This document shows positions 10,313 to 21,517 of a stretch of DNA of 64,000 nucleotides, piece by piece. The notes under the pieces were generated by a model that saw only the letters and a program-made list of their open reading frames with translations, did no database searches and had not been told where the DNA came from. The translations under genes and the position numbers were made by a program. Numbering within the stretch: the first letter of the stretch is position 1; every line of letters starts with the position of its first letter. Location: NCBI GenBank assembly GCA_900088475.1, contig FLMG01002942.1, positions 1 to 64,000 of the forward strand, given 5' to 3'. The DNA is from Hyphochytrium catenoides. Taxonomy: Eukaryota > Sar > Hyphochytriomycetes > Hyphochytriales > Hyphochytriaceae.

Positions 10313-12103
10313 AGAAGGTGCAAGTGGTGAACACACAGAATAGCAACACCAACAGAGAGAGAGCGACGCAAAGAGGGAGAAAATGAAAAGCAAAGCGAAG
10401 GTACGAGTCACCGTTCATTCTTCAATAGCTCTTCTATTCCTAACAAGTGCTACTAACGGTAACGGGCTTCACCCATAGCGAGCCTAAATCCACACATTCT
10501 CCTCCACTAATAATGGCAGCAGCAGCGACTCATCGGTCGTCGCATGCCGTAGGTTGAGGGGAGCATATAGATCTATGGTGGTATGGAAACTATGATACAG
10601 GAGAGAGAACAGCAGGCAGGTAGAAACTGGTGGGACGATGGAGAAGAGGAGAAGAGAACAGAGTCGTAGCACCAAACGCTTGTTCACCTCCCCGTAAAGC
10701 TCCAATAATTACTCTTCTTGACCCGGGACCTTCTTCCCACCTACGTGACTGGTCCGCTTGCGCCATTTTGGCGTCCTCAGATAGAGTTCCTAGAGCTGTG
10801 TTCCCCCCATCGCTCTCCTGCATGATGTTTGCTACAAGCTTTCAACGGGCCTTTCCTCACTACCTACTTTCCTGTACGTTTCTTCTTTGCTGAGCCTTCG
10901 GTGAATACTCTAGCAACAACCGGAAAGCACCCTTTCCTCGAGTCTCGACCCTCAGATCATGATAATGCAATACAACCTGCAAGTGACGACTTTGGATGAC
11001 TGACCTTGCAAATTATCGGTTCATCTGGGTGAAGCTCCTTTCCGAAATGACGATTTATCATCCTACGCAGGAGCGCTAGCGACTTGGTCGTGGCGGCCGA
11101 AAGAGGAGCTGGCAGTCTATAGCCTGATTATTTTTAGAGGGACAGCCCAAGGTGGTGGGTGCTAACCAAAGACCCAGAGCGTAGAAACAGGTAACGAAGA
11201 AGAAGGAAATGGTAGCACGCACACCAGCTATAGATCATTTTTCAAGGGCCCTGCTGTACAGCCCACGGCACCCTTTATCCGTCTACTGTGGAGCCCAGAA
11301 GTCGAAGAAGGTAGGTCTACTAAGTCGCACGAGGAAGAAGCCCTACGCCCTCTAACTGTTATCCCGAAAGGCATGCTAGGAGGGAATGACTGTCATGCCA
11401 CCGTTATCACCCCTTCGGTCCCGCTTGCTTGAGCTTCTTGTCTTCTACACAGCGATGCCCCCTGATGGATTGCACATCTCATCAGTCTCTATTGAAGATT
11501 TAGAGGCAAGCCAAAGCGCATGGTAAGCCGTACCTTGGACGAATGTATCCAGCCGTGAGTCCTAATGAAGACCACAAAAAGCTGGCATCAGTGGCACCAG
11601 TGTTGACAATCTTTATCTGTTGCTGATCAACTCTTAGCCGATGTCCCAGCTTCATGGACTAGCTCCCAGCGCTCCGATGCCCGGCATCACTCTTACGTGG
11701 GTGTTTTATAAAAGTGTTTTCAATCAGTGGGGGCAAAGAGAGGCTGACTTGGAAATATGACTGGTGAATTGATTCTCCTTGTTCTCGGTACTTCCATCTC
11801 TTGCACTTTCCAGAACGCAAGGAGGGCGCGTTCCAGAACATGTCCCCATCCTCCTCGAAGGTTCAACATTTAGCGAGAGACGAGCCAGCTGTTTGCGCTT
11901 CGCCAGCATGTCAACATGCACATTTAGTACGACGAGCACCAGCCTTGTCAGCACCTTCACCTGTCTAATAAGTATGGTGGGCCGGAGAGCTCCAAATAAG
12001 AGATCTCTTTGGCCGTATTATTTCTTCCCGTCACCGCATTACACGCTGCCTAACCTACTTCATAAGTGTTTCTAGGAGTGCCGTGGTGTCCCATTACGTT
12101 TAT

Positions 12104-12119
12104 CCCTAACCCTAACCCT
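12104..12119. repeat. Short interstitial telomere-like tract (CCCTAA, 2.7 units)
   Basis: The plus strand reads CCCTAACCCTAACCCT, which is TTAGGG repeats on the other strand. It is flanked by ordinary sequence, so it is not a chromosome end. It could mark a repaired break or be chance. Confidence 0.5.
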
Positions 12120-15100
12120 TATCACCACTATCAGCTTTTTCCCCCCTACTGCCACCACTTTCCTTTTTATAAAGGTTGCGGGACAGCAGCGTCAGCATCT
12201 TTATGGCCGGAATAATATATCGTAAGGAGCGTGACAGCGGCTCATCAAGGTGGGACACTAGCATGAGAGAAGAGATGAGCACCTTCTTGTTGCAGTCAAG
12301 GGTCTCTGATGGCCAATAAGAAGATGCTGCTGCTGCCTGTGCATCAGCAGCCAATGAACTGTTGGAGAGCGGTAGCAGAATGAAGATTGATGATGACAGA
12401 GCACCACCTCATATCTTTTTTGTGTCAACTCTATCGTAACAAAGAGGAATGCTCTAGGGCTTTGTACTACTACCATGCAGAAAGGGAAAGGAGCGAAGAG
12501 GGATGAGTAGGGGAAATGGCCCAGAGGAGCTAGCGGTGGCTTTCCATCTTTCCGCCGGGGTTAAAGTCCCTTCTGAGTCTGCTGCAACCAGTTCTTGTCA
12601 CAACCAGTCCCCGTAGTAGTTTGGGCACAAAAGGTTGCTTGTTCTCTATTTGGGGCACAATGTACGTGGTTGCCTTTGGTTCTAATGGGTTCTCTAGTCG
12701 TGTGGGGGCATAAGGGAGAGCATTATAAAAGCGTTTTCGGTAGGTCACAATTAATGACTTCGGTCCTGGGGCCTAGTTTCCTGCTTATCTTTTCATGGTA
12801 TGATCTGTAGGTGTCTTTTTTCGTTTCCTATTTTCGGAAGCAGAGAGCAGTTTCGGTGTGGAGGGTGTGTAGGAATCGATACTATCGGCAGTGATGGATG
12901 AAGGGAACACCAGAAGATAGCTGGCTCTTTTCCAGCTCATTATTGTTCTTCTCTCCTCTGACGTCTCCTGTTGTGCCCCAGTTGCCTTCATTTTGAGGTC
13001 GTCGCTCGGTAGTAGTTCTACCTCTTTCTCCTCTTTCTTCTGGCACTGGATCGTCCACATCGCCTTATTAGAACTACCCGCCTCCTCCCCTCCACCTTCA
13101 CTGCCCCTTTCCTTCCTAGAAGCTTTCATTCTAGACCATAATGTATTGCAGTACCATGCAGCAAGGAAGGGGAGAGAAGGAGGAGAGAAGATGAGTACAG
13201 CTGTAATCCTTTTCATAAAAGGTGACGCCACGGATGTTTTTCTGTTGTTCTCCCTCCTCCTGCTTCCCGTACTTTCGACGCAAAAGGTATGCTGGTCCCT
13301 AAGTTCAGGGCAGTATAAGGGATTGCCCAGATGCCAATGAGCACTCGGTCATGTGGCGCTCTCTGAAGCTGTCCCACACAGCTAAATTTTGGCTTTGGAG
13401 AGAGCTTAGTGGTTCTAAAACGCAGATCGGAGCTTAATATCTTGTTTTAGTATGAGATTATCGGAAATACGGGAAACTTTCGGTAGATCCGGGGACTGGG
13501 TTAGCATGATGAGAAGTGCTTAGAGAACGTGTCACATACCGGCCCTTTCCAAGCTCATTGTTCTGCATCTCTGACTTGGACCCCTGACCGCGTCTCTTCT
13601 CTGTTAAGCATTCCAGTGCCGTATTTGGGACAAGTCTCATTTATCATAGTCAATCAGGGTATCCGACCTGCTTAGGCGGTCTTTATCTAAAATCAGTTAA
13701 AGGTGTGGTGCAAGCTTTGGAGAGTTGACGTGGCAGGAAAGCAGCCTTTTTGTTTTTATAAAAAAATAACTGATAATGAGCCACCATCTCGCCCCCCACC
13801 CGATGTTCAAGCACTTTTAGAACTCCGACTTCTTTTATAGTGGACCCAAAGATTCCATTCTCTTCATGGCCTGAAATGTTCAACGGAGGACATGGAGACA
13901 CATCGGGTTTTATTTTTCAAAGTCTGGGTTTAAGAGAGAGAGAAGAAAAGGGATATAGATCCAGTAGCGACCTCAGGTCTGCTGCTCTTGTACGTGCTCT
14001 CAGGCCACCCTCTGTCCCTTCTAACCAATCCCACTTCCTATACCAACATCTTTGGCCCGAGATGCGACTGCTTGTCGGTCTCTCATCTGGCAACATCATT
14101 ATCTCTCAGTCTGTGGGTTCCTTGGAGCCGAGCCTTCAACCCTTTGAAAGGAATGCAGCAGAAGACTCTTTCTTGAGAAGAAGGTCACGTCGGCACTGAA
14201 GAACCTATCCAACCTGAGTAGTGGGCGACGAGTAAGCAAGCCATGCAAGAACCAATCCTCTATTGATTCTTCCCATTCCTTTCCTCGTTTCTGCTGCTAC
14301 CTGATATTAAGGTTCCGGTTCATCATCATCGTCTGAATGACTGGTGTCTCTTGGTGTTTCTGCTGCCTATAAAGGAGAGATATGGGCCTCTTGCAGGCGG
14401 GCTGGGGCGAGCAGAGCCTCGCGGTACAAAAGTAACCTTGAGATCTGCACCACCACCATCTCGCTCCACGAGGTCAAAGAAGATTGCGAATAGCTTGAAT
14501 AGAAGGACGCCATGCTATGCACACGAGACGACGTACTGTACTGTTGTCGGACAAAATTTAGAATAGCTAGGAAGGAGTTTGGCGGAGGGAGGAGAGACCT
14601 GTGTCTGATGATTCCGGCGCAGGTAGTACCTGATGCTAGATCTTCTCCTCTTCCTCCTTCTCCTTTTGGTCATTTCTTTTCTCTCGCTCTGTGTGTGCCC
14701 ACCCTCATCATGTTCTCTAGCAGAGCAGAGAGGAGAGACTCCTCCCTTTTTGCTCTTTGACGTATATAATAATCCATATCCTTATGTCTATTAAGCAATT
14801 AGTAGCACCAAGAAGTATACCTTGTGACAAGTTAAGCTGCTGCTTGCAGACGAAGAAGGATGTCCTTTGTCTTCTTCCATCTGCTCAGTACAGGTAGTGA
14901 GAATAGTCTTCTGCTGGTCCTCTCACCTTCTCTACCTCTCGCCCTGTTGGTTTCGAGAAAGTTCCACTGTCAGTTAGTATCACACACGACCCGCAAATCC
15001 AGCTCATGCTCCGGCAAGAAGAAGGGCTGGGAGAGGATCTGCCTTGATGGTGAGGCAACGAGAGACAAGAACATGCTGCACCAACTTTCACTGAACTAAC

Positions 15101-15416
15101 TGTGGTGTTGCTCTCGCCGCCGCCTGTCACCGCATCCATGATATCTTGTTGATCATAGTAGAGGACGAGCTCATTTTATTCCTTTCGTGGAAGTGCACAA
15201 ACGTCTTCTCTGGCCGCCTCCGCCGCAGGAACCCAATATACATTACCTGTTACGTAAGATGTGTTAGCCATGCATTGGTAGCCAGAAATCTCGTCAGGAC
15301 ACGAGCAGAGCGAAAGGCCAACTCGAGACGAGACCTCAATTCTCTCGTCACATCCTTCAGCAGAACCTCACCTTGCGCTAGGGCAAGAGCAGCGACAACA
15401 ACTAGGAGGGAGAAGG

Positions 15417-16837
15417 ATGGAGACATCCGATTCTGCCTGGGCTCTTTCCTCCTTTCCTCTTCCTAGTTCTTTGAGAAGAAAGAGGCACCTCGTCGATAAC
15501 GGGAGCTGCTCTAGCAGCGGCAGCAATGATGATCAGCCAGAGACGGAGGAGGAAGAAATCAAGAGGCAGAAGCGTTACTTACATAATGACAGAGAACGCA
15601 GGAGGATTAAAGACATCCAAGCGGCCTTCAGCGGTCTGAGAACAATGCTAGAAGAGCTGGGTTATGGCTATCATCGTAGCCAGCTCTTTATTCTCAGAAA
15701 AACAATGGAGATGGTGGAAGAGATGAGAGATTCTATAAAAAGTGACCCTCAACGAATACGACTCTCTCCTCTCAATGGCCCAAAAGCCCGACAGCCAACT
15801 CCGGAGAAGGAAGTGGTGAAAGAAGAAGACAAGAGGACCCAACAAGCGTACGCCTCGGAGACTTCGCCCCTACTGCTGCCAAGAAGAACCAAGATACGGA
15901 AGATGAACGAGAGTATCGGTAAGGCCATATGTTCTTCTTTATCCACCCTCCCCTTCCCGTGCTAAGTAATCTACTCTTCCTCCGCGGCTTAATAGATGGA
16001 CCCATGGTCCAGAAGGCAGTAGTAGGGGATTGTAGAGATGAGGTTTCCAAGATTCCCGTTCTTCGCACAGAAGAACAGAGTGAGAAGGGTTCCGTCGTTA
16101 TTATCCCTGGAGCTGCTTCTCCTTTAACCTGCACCAGGCAGGAGAAGTTAGCTATCCTGTCCCCTAATCATGGGAGACAGATCCCTTCCTTCCCTAACAT
16201 AGGTCAAGCCCCTTCCCAGCAAGAAGAAGGGAGCGTTCAATGTTCTAGTGAGCCTGGCCTACTAGGTAGTATCGTTATCAGCCCACCAGAAGACAGCCAC
16301 TGGGCCAAGCACAAGCAGAAAGAACAAGAAGTAAGGAGAGGAGAAGGTACAGAGGGTTCTTCAACCTCGTCATCCCTTACTACTATCCCAAGCCAAGAAA
16401 AAGAGGCCCAACAAGGAGAAAGAGAAGGAGGACTGAGAGAACAAGAAGAGAAGCAGCAGTTAGCGCTTTCTCTTGTTCTTTCATCCGCTGATCCGCACTA
16501 CTCCCTCACTAACTCTTTGTCGGAGCTGGCCAGTCTGGCAGCAGCTTCTCCAGGATTTGCTCCTCCGCCTGCTTTTATGGCTCCAGCAGGAGGTGTCCAT
16601 CATGAAGGTCTACCGCTGACCAGCGAGACGGCAGGGTTTATGCTTCCCAGTCAGGGCGCTGTTGGCCTAAAAGCAGAAGAGGCCACGCTTTTCTCATTCT
16701 CTGCCTTTCCTACTTACCACCGGAGGATGGAACTAGACTCAAGAGCTCTTCTATGGGGATCATCATGTCTCTCCTTAACTGGAGCGGGGAATGTCACCGG
16801 CAACGACGCCCTGTTATCTCCCTTCGCGCAGCTTTGA
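15417..16837 (+). CDS. bHLH transcription factor, plus-strand subfamily, copy A (2 exons)
   Basis: Exon 1 is 15417-15918 and exon 2 is 15996-16837. The 77-nt intron (GTAAGG...AATAG) splits a GAT codon in phase 1 and the spliced product is 447 aa. Residues 1-48 are Ser-rich then acidic (SCSSSGSNDDQ, ETEEEE). The bHLH domain spans about 49-107, with basic region YLHNDRERRRIKD, helix 1 IQAAFSGLRTMLEEL, loop GYGYHRSQL and helix 2 FILRKTMEMVEEM. Glu60, the residue that reads E-box DNA in bHLH proteins, is present and the following RRR matches group A factors. The rest has no known domain but keeps conserved blocks (SSADPHYSLTNSLSELASLA, GFMLPSQG), possibly for activation or partner binding. The helix 2 Phe (SQLFIL) replaces the Ser found in the other plus-strand copies. 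Expected role: nuclear dimeric DNA-binding regulator, with targets unknown. Confidence 0.85.
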
Positions 16838-16898
16838 GCACTAACGAGAAAAGTAGTGGGAGAGGTTGATAGGGAAGGTCCTCGCCCCTCCTTCTAAA

Positions 16899-16942
16899 TG
16901 TCTGTGCACCTAGAAAGAACTGTCTGTGCACCTAGAAAGAAC
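16899..16942 (+). repeat. 22-bp perfect tandem duplication
   Basis: TGTCTGTGCACCTAGAAAGAAC occurs twice in succession just 3' of bHLH copy A. Only one imperfect unit exists at the equivalent place after copy B, so it arose after the segmental duplication. Confidence 0.85.
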
Positions 16943-17189
16943 TGTCTTTCCTCTGTTAAGATTGCCCGTTGCATTCTTCTCCTCGCTTCACGGTAATGTG
17001 TCTCTTCTTTCCTCTGTTCCCTGTGTACGATGGTGGATGTTTTCATTCATTCTCCATTCTTCACCTCTCTTTGATAGTAGTATATTATAGGCAAGGCCAC
17101 TGTTACCACCGTCTTGTCGTCGCTTCAAAAGAGGGAATCGGCCGAGGGGAAACAAACAGAGGATAGGGCGAGAAACAGAGGAGCAACAG

Positions 17190-17710
17190 GTTGACAACTC
17201 CAAAGTGGTCCCTTGCTACGATGGCAAGCCAGCAACGACATACAGCAAATACAGCGAAGAAGGACGTTCGGGAGAAGAGGCACAGGCGAGACCTCTTCCT
17301 CTTGCTTTCCCTTCCTCTCCTGGTTGGTGACCGCATTACTCTCTTTTTTACCCTCTGCCCATAGCGGCAGGTCTAGATGCAGCTTCGACGGCGGGCTCCC
17401 CTTGCTAAGTGTTATAATAATGCCATCATATATGAAGGCGCCTTTGCTTTTTTTTCAGTGGACAGTAGGGGGATTAGGGGTGCCGGCCGATGTGCTGGAG
17501 GCATTAGAGGAGGACACTTCATGCTCCTCCGTCCTCCTCCTCTTCCCCTTCTCCGAGGACGTTCATATCCTCCTCCCCTTCTTTTTATTCGACAGAGAAG
17601 AACTACGTCCAGAAAGACACACTTTTCGTGTCTCTCGGTGTTTCTCATGCGAAGAAGACAAAAAAGTTGTAACAGGCAGCACCACAACGTCTCCGTTTTA
17701 TGCTTTTATT
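17190..17710 (+). pseudogene. Probable remnant of exon 2 of a fourth plus-strand bHLH gene
   Basis: No open frame is kept, but the order of short matches follows exon 2 of the family, nearest to the eroded copy at 7.9-9.4 kb: CTTGCTACGATGGCAAGCCA, GACCGCATTACTCTC, AGCTTCGACGGCGGGCTCC, CATCATATATGAAGG, then ACAGAGAAGAACTACGTCCA, ending in a GTAACAGGCAGC stretch. No bHLH-encoding exon is seen upstream. The call rests on visual alignment of degenerate sequence and needs a proper alignment. Confidence 0.4.
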
Positions 17711-18023
17711 ATTCCTAGGTGACTAACTAAGTCCTTAATACAACCTCCCTTTGCCCTTCAGTTCCCTTATATGCCCTCTCTGCAGCCCTCTTGGCGCAAT
17801 GTCTGTCTCTCTCTCTTTCTCCCTGCTCTCTCTCTCCTCTCTCTTCTTACGTTTGTGTGCTTCTAGTTCTTTCTTCCGTTTTTGCCTTGTAGTTAGAGAG
17901 CAGCGTTCCTTTGCGGTGGGGCTTAACAGAGGTCATAGGATAATAAAGGAGAGGGGAAGGCTAGCAGTGTGAACGGGTTGCAGCTTCTCTTTCTCCCTCC
18001 TTATATCTTCGTTCAGAGCTGGT

Positions 18024-18458
18024 ATGCGGAAAAAAAGAGATTTGACACTTTTGGAAATGAAGAAGGGGATTAAGATCGCAAGGTATTCGGGTGAGGGTGG
18101 GCCTGGCCACCCACTATCGGAGCTCAATATAAATCTGGAGAAAGAGGTGGTGGCTGAAGAACTGAGGGCTGCCAAACTGATTCTTGACACTTCTTCCCAA
18201 CACAAGCTTGCCCATTCTTTCCAAGAGGCCAAAAAAGTGCTCGCCGCTCATTATTATGCGAGCGCCTCAGCACTGATTCTCTTCGTCCATGGAGTTACGA
18301 CTGTCCAGGTCTCTCTGTCTTTCTGCCAACCTATACGAGTATTCTCTCCGTCCAATGTTTCTTCACCTCCCAGGAGGGAAGAACAACAGAAATCCCAGTT
18401 CTCTGTACTCACTATGATCTCCCCTTTTATCATCATTATCACCTTGTTGTTCTTTTGA
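18024..18458 (+). CDS. Hypothetical ORF, possibly an exon ending near 18309
   Basis: The first about 95 codons (ATG at 18024) look protein-like, unlike the surrounding sequence: charged, helix-prone stretches such as LSELNINLEKEVVAEELRAA and AHSFQEAKKVLAAHYYASA. A possible acceptor (TTCAG) lies at about 18016 and a possible donor (CCAG|GTCTCT) at about 18309; beyond it the translation turns into Ser/Pro/Phe-rich noise. I recognise no domain. It lies between the two segmental duplication copies and is in neither. Confidence 0.3.
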   Translation: MRKKRDLTLLEMKKGIKIARYSGEGGPGHPLSELNINLEKEVVAEELRAAKLILDTSSQHKLAHSFQEAKKVLAAHYYASASALILFVHGVTTVQVSLSFCQPIRVFSPSNVSSPPRREEQQKSQFSVLTMISPFIIIITLLFF

Positions 18459-20298
18459 GCACCTCTTCGCGGACTACTCGTACTTATAGCCGATGCTAGT
18501 TCCATTCTACCTTCTCATTACCAGCTCATCGCCTTGAGTGAGGTCCCATGTGGTCTGAGGAGAGATCAATAACACAAGAAGAGGACGGCTAACAAAGGAA
18601 AGTATCAGTCTCATGACCTTATACGAACATTAGCTGGGTGGGTGGGGAGCAGCCGCTGGTCGTCATGCCAAGGGTTAGTACTTTATCTTGCGGGCTCACG
18701 GGAAGGAAGAGTAGGGATGATCCAGAGAGGAATGTGATATTATGTACCATCATCAAACGTATTGCATTAGCATGCAGCAAGGAAGGGGAGAGAGGAGAGA
18801 GGAGGAAAGAAAGATGTAGGTGACACAACGGATTTTTTACCTTCTTCCCGTTGTTCTCCTTCCTCCAGCTTCCGTTACTTTCGACACAAAAGGTATGCTG
18901 GTCCCTAAGTTCAGGACAGTCTAAGGGATTGCAGATGCCAATGAGCACTCGGTCATGTGGCGCTCTCTGAAGCTGTTCCATACAGCTAAATTTTGGCTTT
19001 AGAGAGAGCTTAGTGGTTCTAAGGCCTTAAAATGCAGATTCAATATCTTGTTTTAGTATGAGATTATCGAAAATACGGGAAACTTTCGGTAGATGCGGGG
19101 ACTGGGTTGGCATGATGACAAGTGCTTAGAGAACGTGTCACATACCGGCCCTTTCCAAGCTCATTGTTCTGCATCTCTGACTTCGACCCCTTGACCGCGT
19201 CTTCTCTGTTAAGCATTCCAGTGCCGTATTTGGGACAAGTCTCATTTATCACAGTCAATCAGGGTATCCGACCTGCTTAGGCGGTCTTTATCTAAAATCA
19301 GTTAAGGTAGTGGTCCCATAGAGAGTTGACGTGGCAGGAAAGCAGCCTTTTTGTTAACTGATAATGAGCCACCATTCGCCCCCCATGATGTTCAAGCACT
19401 TTAGGACTCCTACAGGTACTTCTTTTATGGTGAGCCCAAAGATTCCATTCTCTTCATGGCCTGTAATTTTCATCCTGAAACATTGACACAGGTAGCTATT
19501 GCCTTCTATTTTACTCAGTCAGCAGGGTACGTTGGAAAAAAAGAAGAAGAAAACGGGAGATAGATCCAGTAGCGACCTCAGGTCTGCTGCTCTTGTACGT
19601 GCTCTCAGGCCATATCCTAAGGGGAACCCTCTGTCCTTCTAAACCAATCCCTCTTCCTATACCAACATCTTTCTTCCTCCTCCACCACCACTCAGCATCA
19701 GCGTGAGATGCTACTGCTTGTCGGTCTCCGATCTGGCAACATTACGAGTAGTACCTCTCAGTCAGTAGGTCCCTTGATGCCTCCAACCCTTTGAAAGCAA
19801 TAATGCAGCAGAAGACTCTTTCTTGAGAAGAAGAAGGTCACGTCGGCACTGAAGAGCCTGTCTAACCAGAGTAGTGGACGACGAGTAAGCAGGCCATGCA
19901 ACCAACAACGTTAGAGGACCAATCCGCCAATCCTCTATTGATTCTTCCCATTCCTTTCCTCGTTTTCTGCTGCTAGCTAAGGTTCCGGTTCATCATCATC
20001 CTCTGAATGATGAGGAGTGGTGTCTCCTGGTGTCTGATCTCCAGCCTTTCCAATGTTTCTGCTGCCTATAAAGAAGAGATATGGCCTCTTGCAGGCGGGC
20101 TGGGGAGTGCAGAGCCTCGCGGTACAAAAGTAACCTGGAGATCTGCACCACCACTACCTCGCTCCACGAAGTCCGTCAAAGAAGACTGCGAATAGCTTGA
20201 AAAGAAGGACGCCATGCTATGCACACGAGACGACGTACTGTACTGTTGTCGGACAAAATTTAGAATAGCTAGGTAGGAGTTTGGCGGAGGAAGGAGAG

Positions 20299-20736
20299 AA
20301 TGGAGTTTGCTATGGACAAGCACCAAGGAGGAGAAGAATAATGGTAGCGCGTGCCGTGGTGGATGCGAGAAAGCGATGGCCAGCAGCAGAGAGGAGATGG
20401 TGCTATATCTCCCTTCATAGTGCTCTTCTTGCGTTAGGCCTGTGAAGCGGGTTCGTTCCGGCGTGGGTGTGTATCGGTTGGCAAGCAGATTCTCCTTCCT
20501 TCGTGCACCTTCTTCTCTTCTAATGGTCTGAGTTAGACAAAGACGTCTGCCTGTGCACTTTCAAGAGAAGGATGGGTGAGCTCCTCGACTCTTCAGGGTA
20601 ACTGTTCTGCGCCGGCCCGCCGCTCCATTTGTGTTAGTGATGATGGCGGCCGTGAACTCTGACCTCGATCTTCAAGATTCAGGACCGTTTAACGATGGTC
20701 TTAGGTAATCTCCCGCGCTTTTTACTGGCATTCTGT
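20299..20736 (+). other. Block present only in duplication copy 2
   Basis: Copy 1 joins GGAGGAGAGA (about 14595) directly to the TCTGATGATTCCGG block, whereas copy 2 has about 440 bases in between. No terminal repeats typical of a transposon are visible, so a deletion from copy 1 is as likely as an insertion here. It contains a short open stretch at about 20641-20705 reading MMAAVNSDLDLQDSGPFNDG, followed by a GTAATC donor-like site, which could be a 5' exon specific to copy B. Confidence 0.5.
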
Positions 20737-21517
20737 TTCTGATGATTCCGGCGCAGGTAGTACCTGATACCAGATCTTCCCCTCTTCCTCTCCTTCCTCC
20801 TTCTCCTTTTGGTCACGTGTTTTCTCTCGCTCTGTGTGTGCCCACCCTCATCATGTCTCTAGCAGAGCAGAGAGGAGAGACCTTTTTAACCTATTATTTT
20901 AAGCAATTACTAGCACCACGAAGTATACCTCGTGACAAGTCAACCTGCTGCTTGCAGACGAAGAAGGATGTCCTTTGTCTTCTTCCATCTGCTCATTAGT
21001 GAGAATAGTGTTCTGCTGGTCCTCTCACCTTCTCTACTTACCTCCCGTCCTGTTGGTTTCGAGAAAGTTCCACTTTCAGTTAGTATCACACCCGACCCGC
21101 AAATCCAGCTCATGCTCGGAAAGAAGAAGGGCTGGGAGAGGATCTGTCTTGATGGTTTGGCAACAAGAGACAAGCAGATGCTGCACCAACCTTCACTGAA
21201 CTAACTGTGGTGTTGCTCTCGCCGCCGCCTGCCACCGCATCCATGATATCTTGTTGATCATAGTAGAGGACGGGCTCATTTTATTCCTTTCCTGAAAGTG
21301 CACAAACGTCTTCTCTGGCCGCCGCCTCCGCTCGAACCCAATATACATTTCCTGTTACGTAAAATGTGTTAGCCATTGTTAGCCAAAAATCTCGTCACGA
21401 CACCAGCAGAGCGAACGACCAACCTGAGACCAGACCTCAATTCTCTCGTTACATCCTTCAGCACAACCTCACATTGCGCTAGCGCAGGAGCGCAGCGACA
21501 AGATAGGAGGGAGAAGA

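Larger units (their letters stand above)
9433..13138. other. Intergenic stretch, no gene recognised
   Basis: It holds a pyrimidine-rich part at 9480-9680, a purine-rich tract at about 10195-10312 and a short CCCTAA tract at 12104-12119. Open frames are all under about 150 codons, compositionally biased and overlapping on both strands. Confidence 0.5.
13139..17072 (+). repeat. Segmental duplication, copy 1
   Basis: About 3.9 kb matching 18757-23148 in the same orientation. Examples shared by both copies are CATGCAGCAAGGAAGGGGAG at the left end, GCACTCGGTCATGTGGCGCT, the block around TTCGGTAGAT, the whole bHLH gene, and the right end TTCTCCATTCTTCACCTCTC. Non-coding parts differ by many small indels, while the coding exons differ mainly by substitutions. 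Copy 1 lacks a stretch of about 440 bp present in copy 2 at 20299-20736. Confidence 0.9.
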
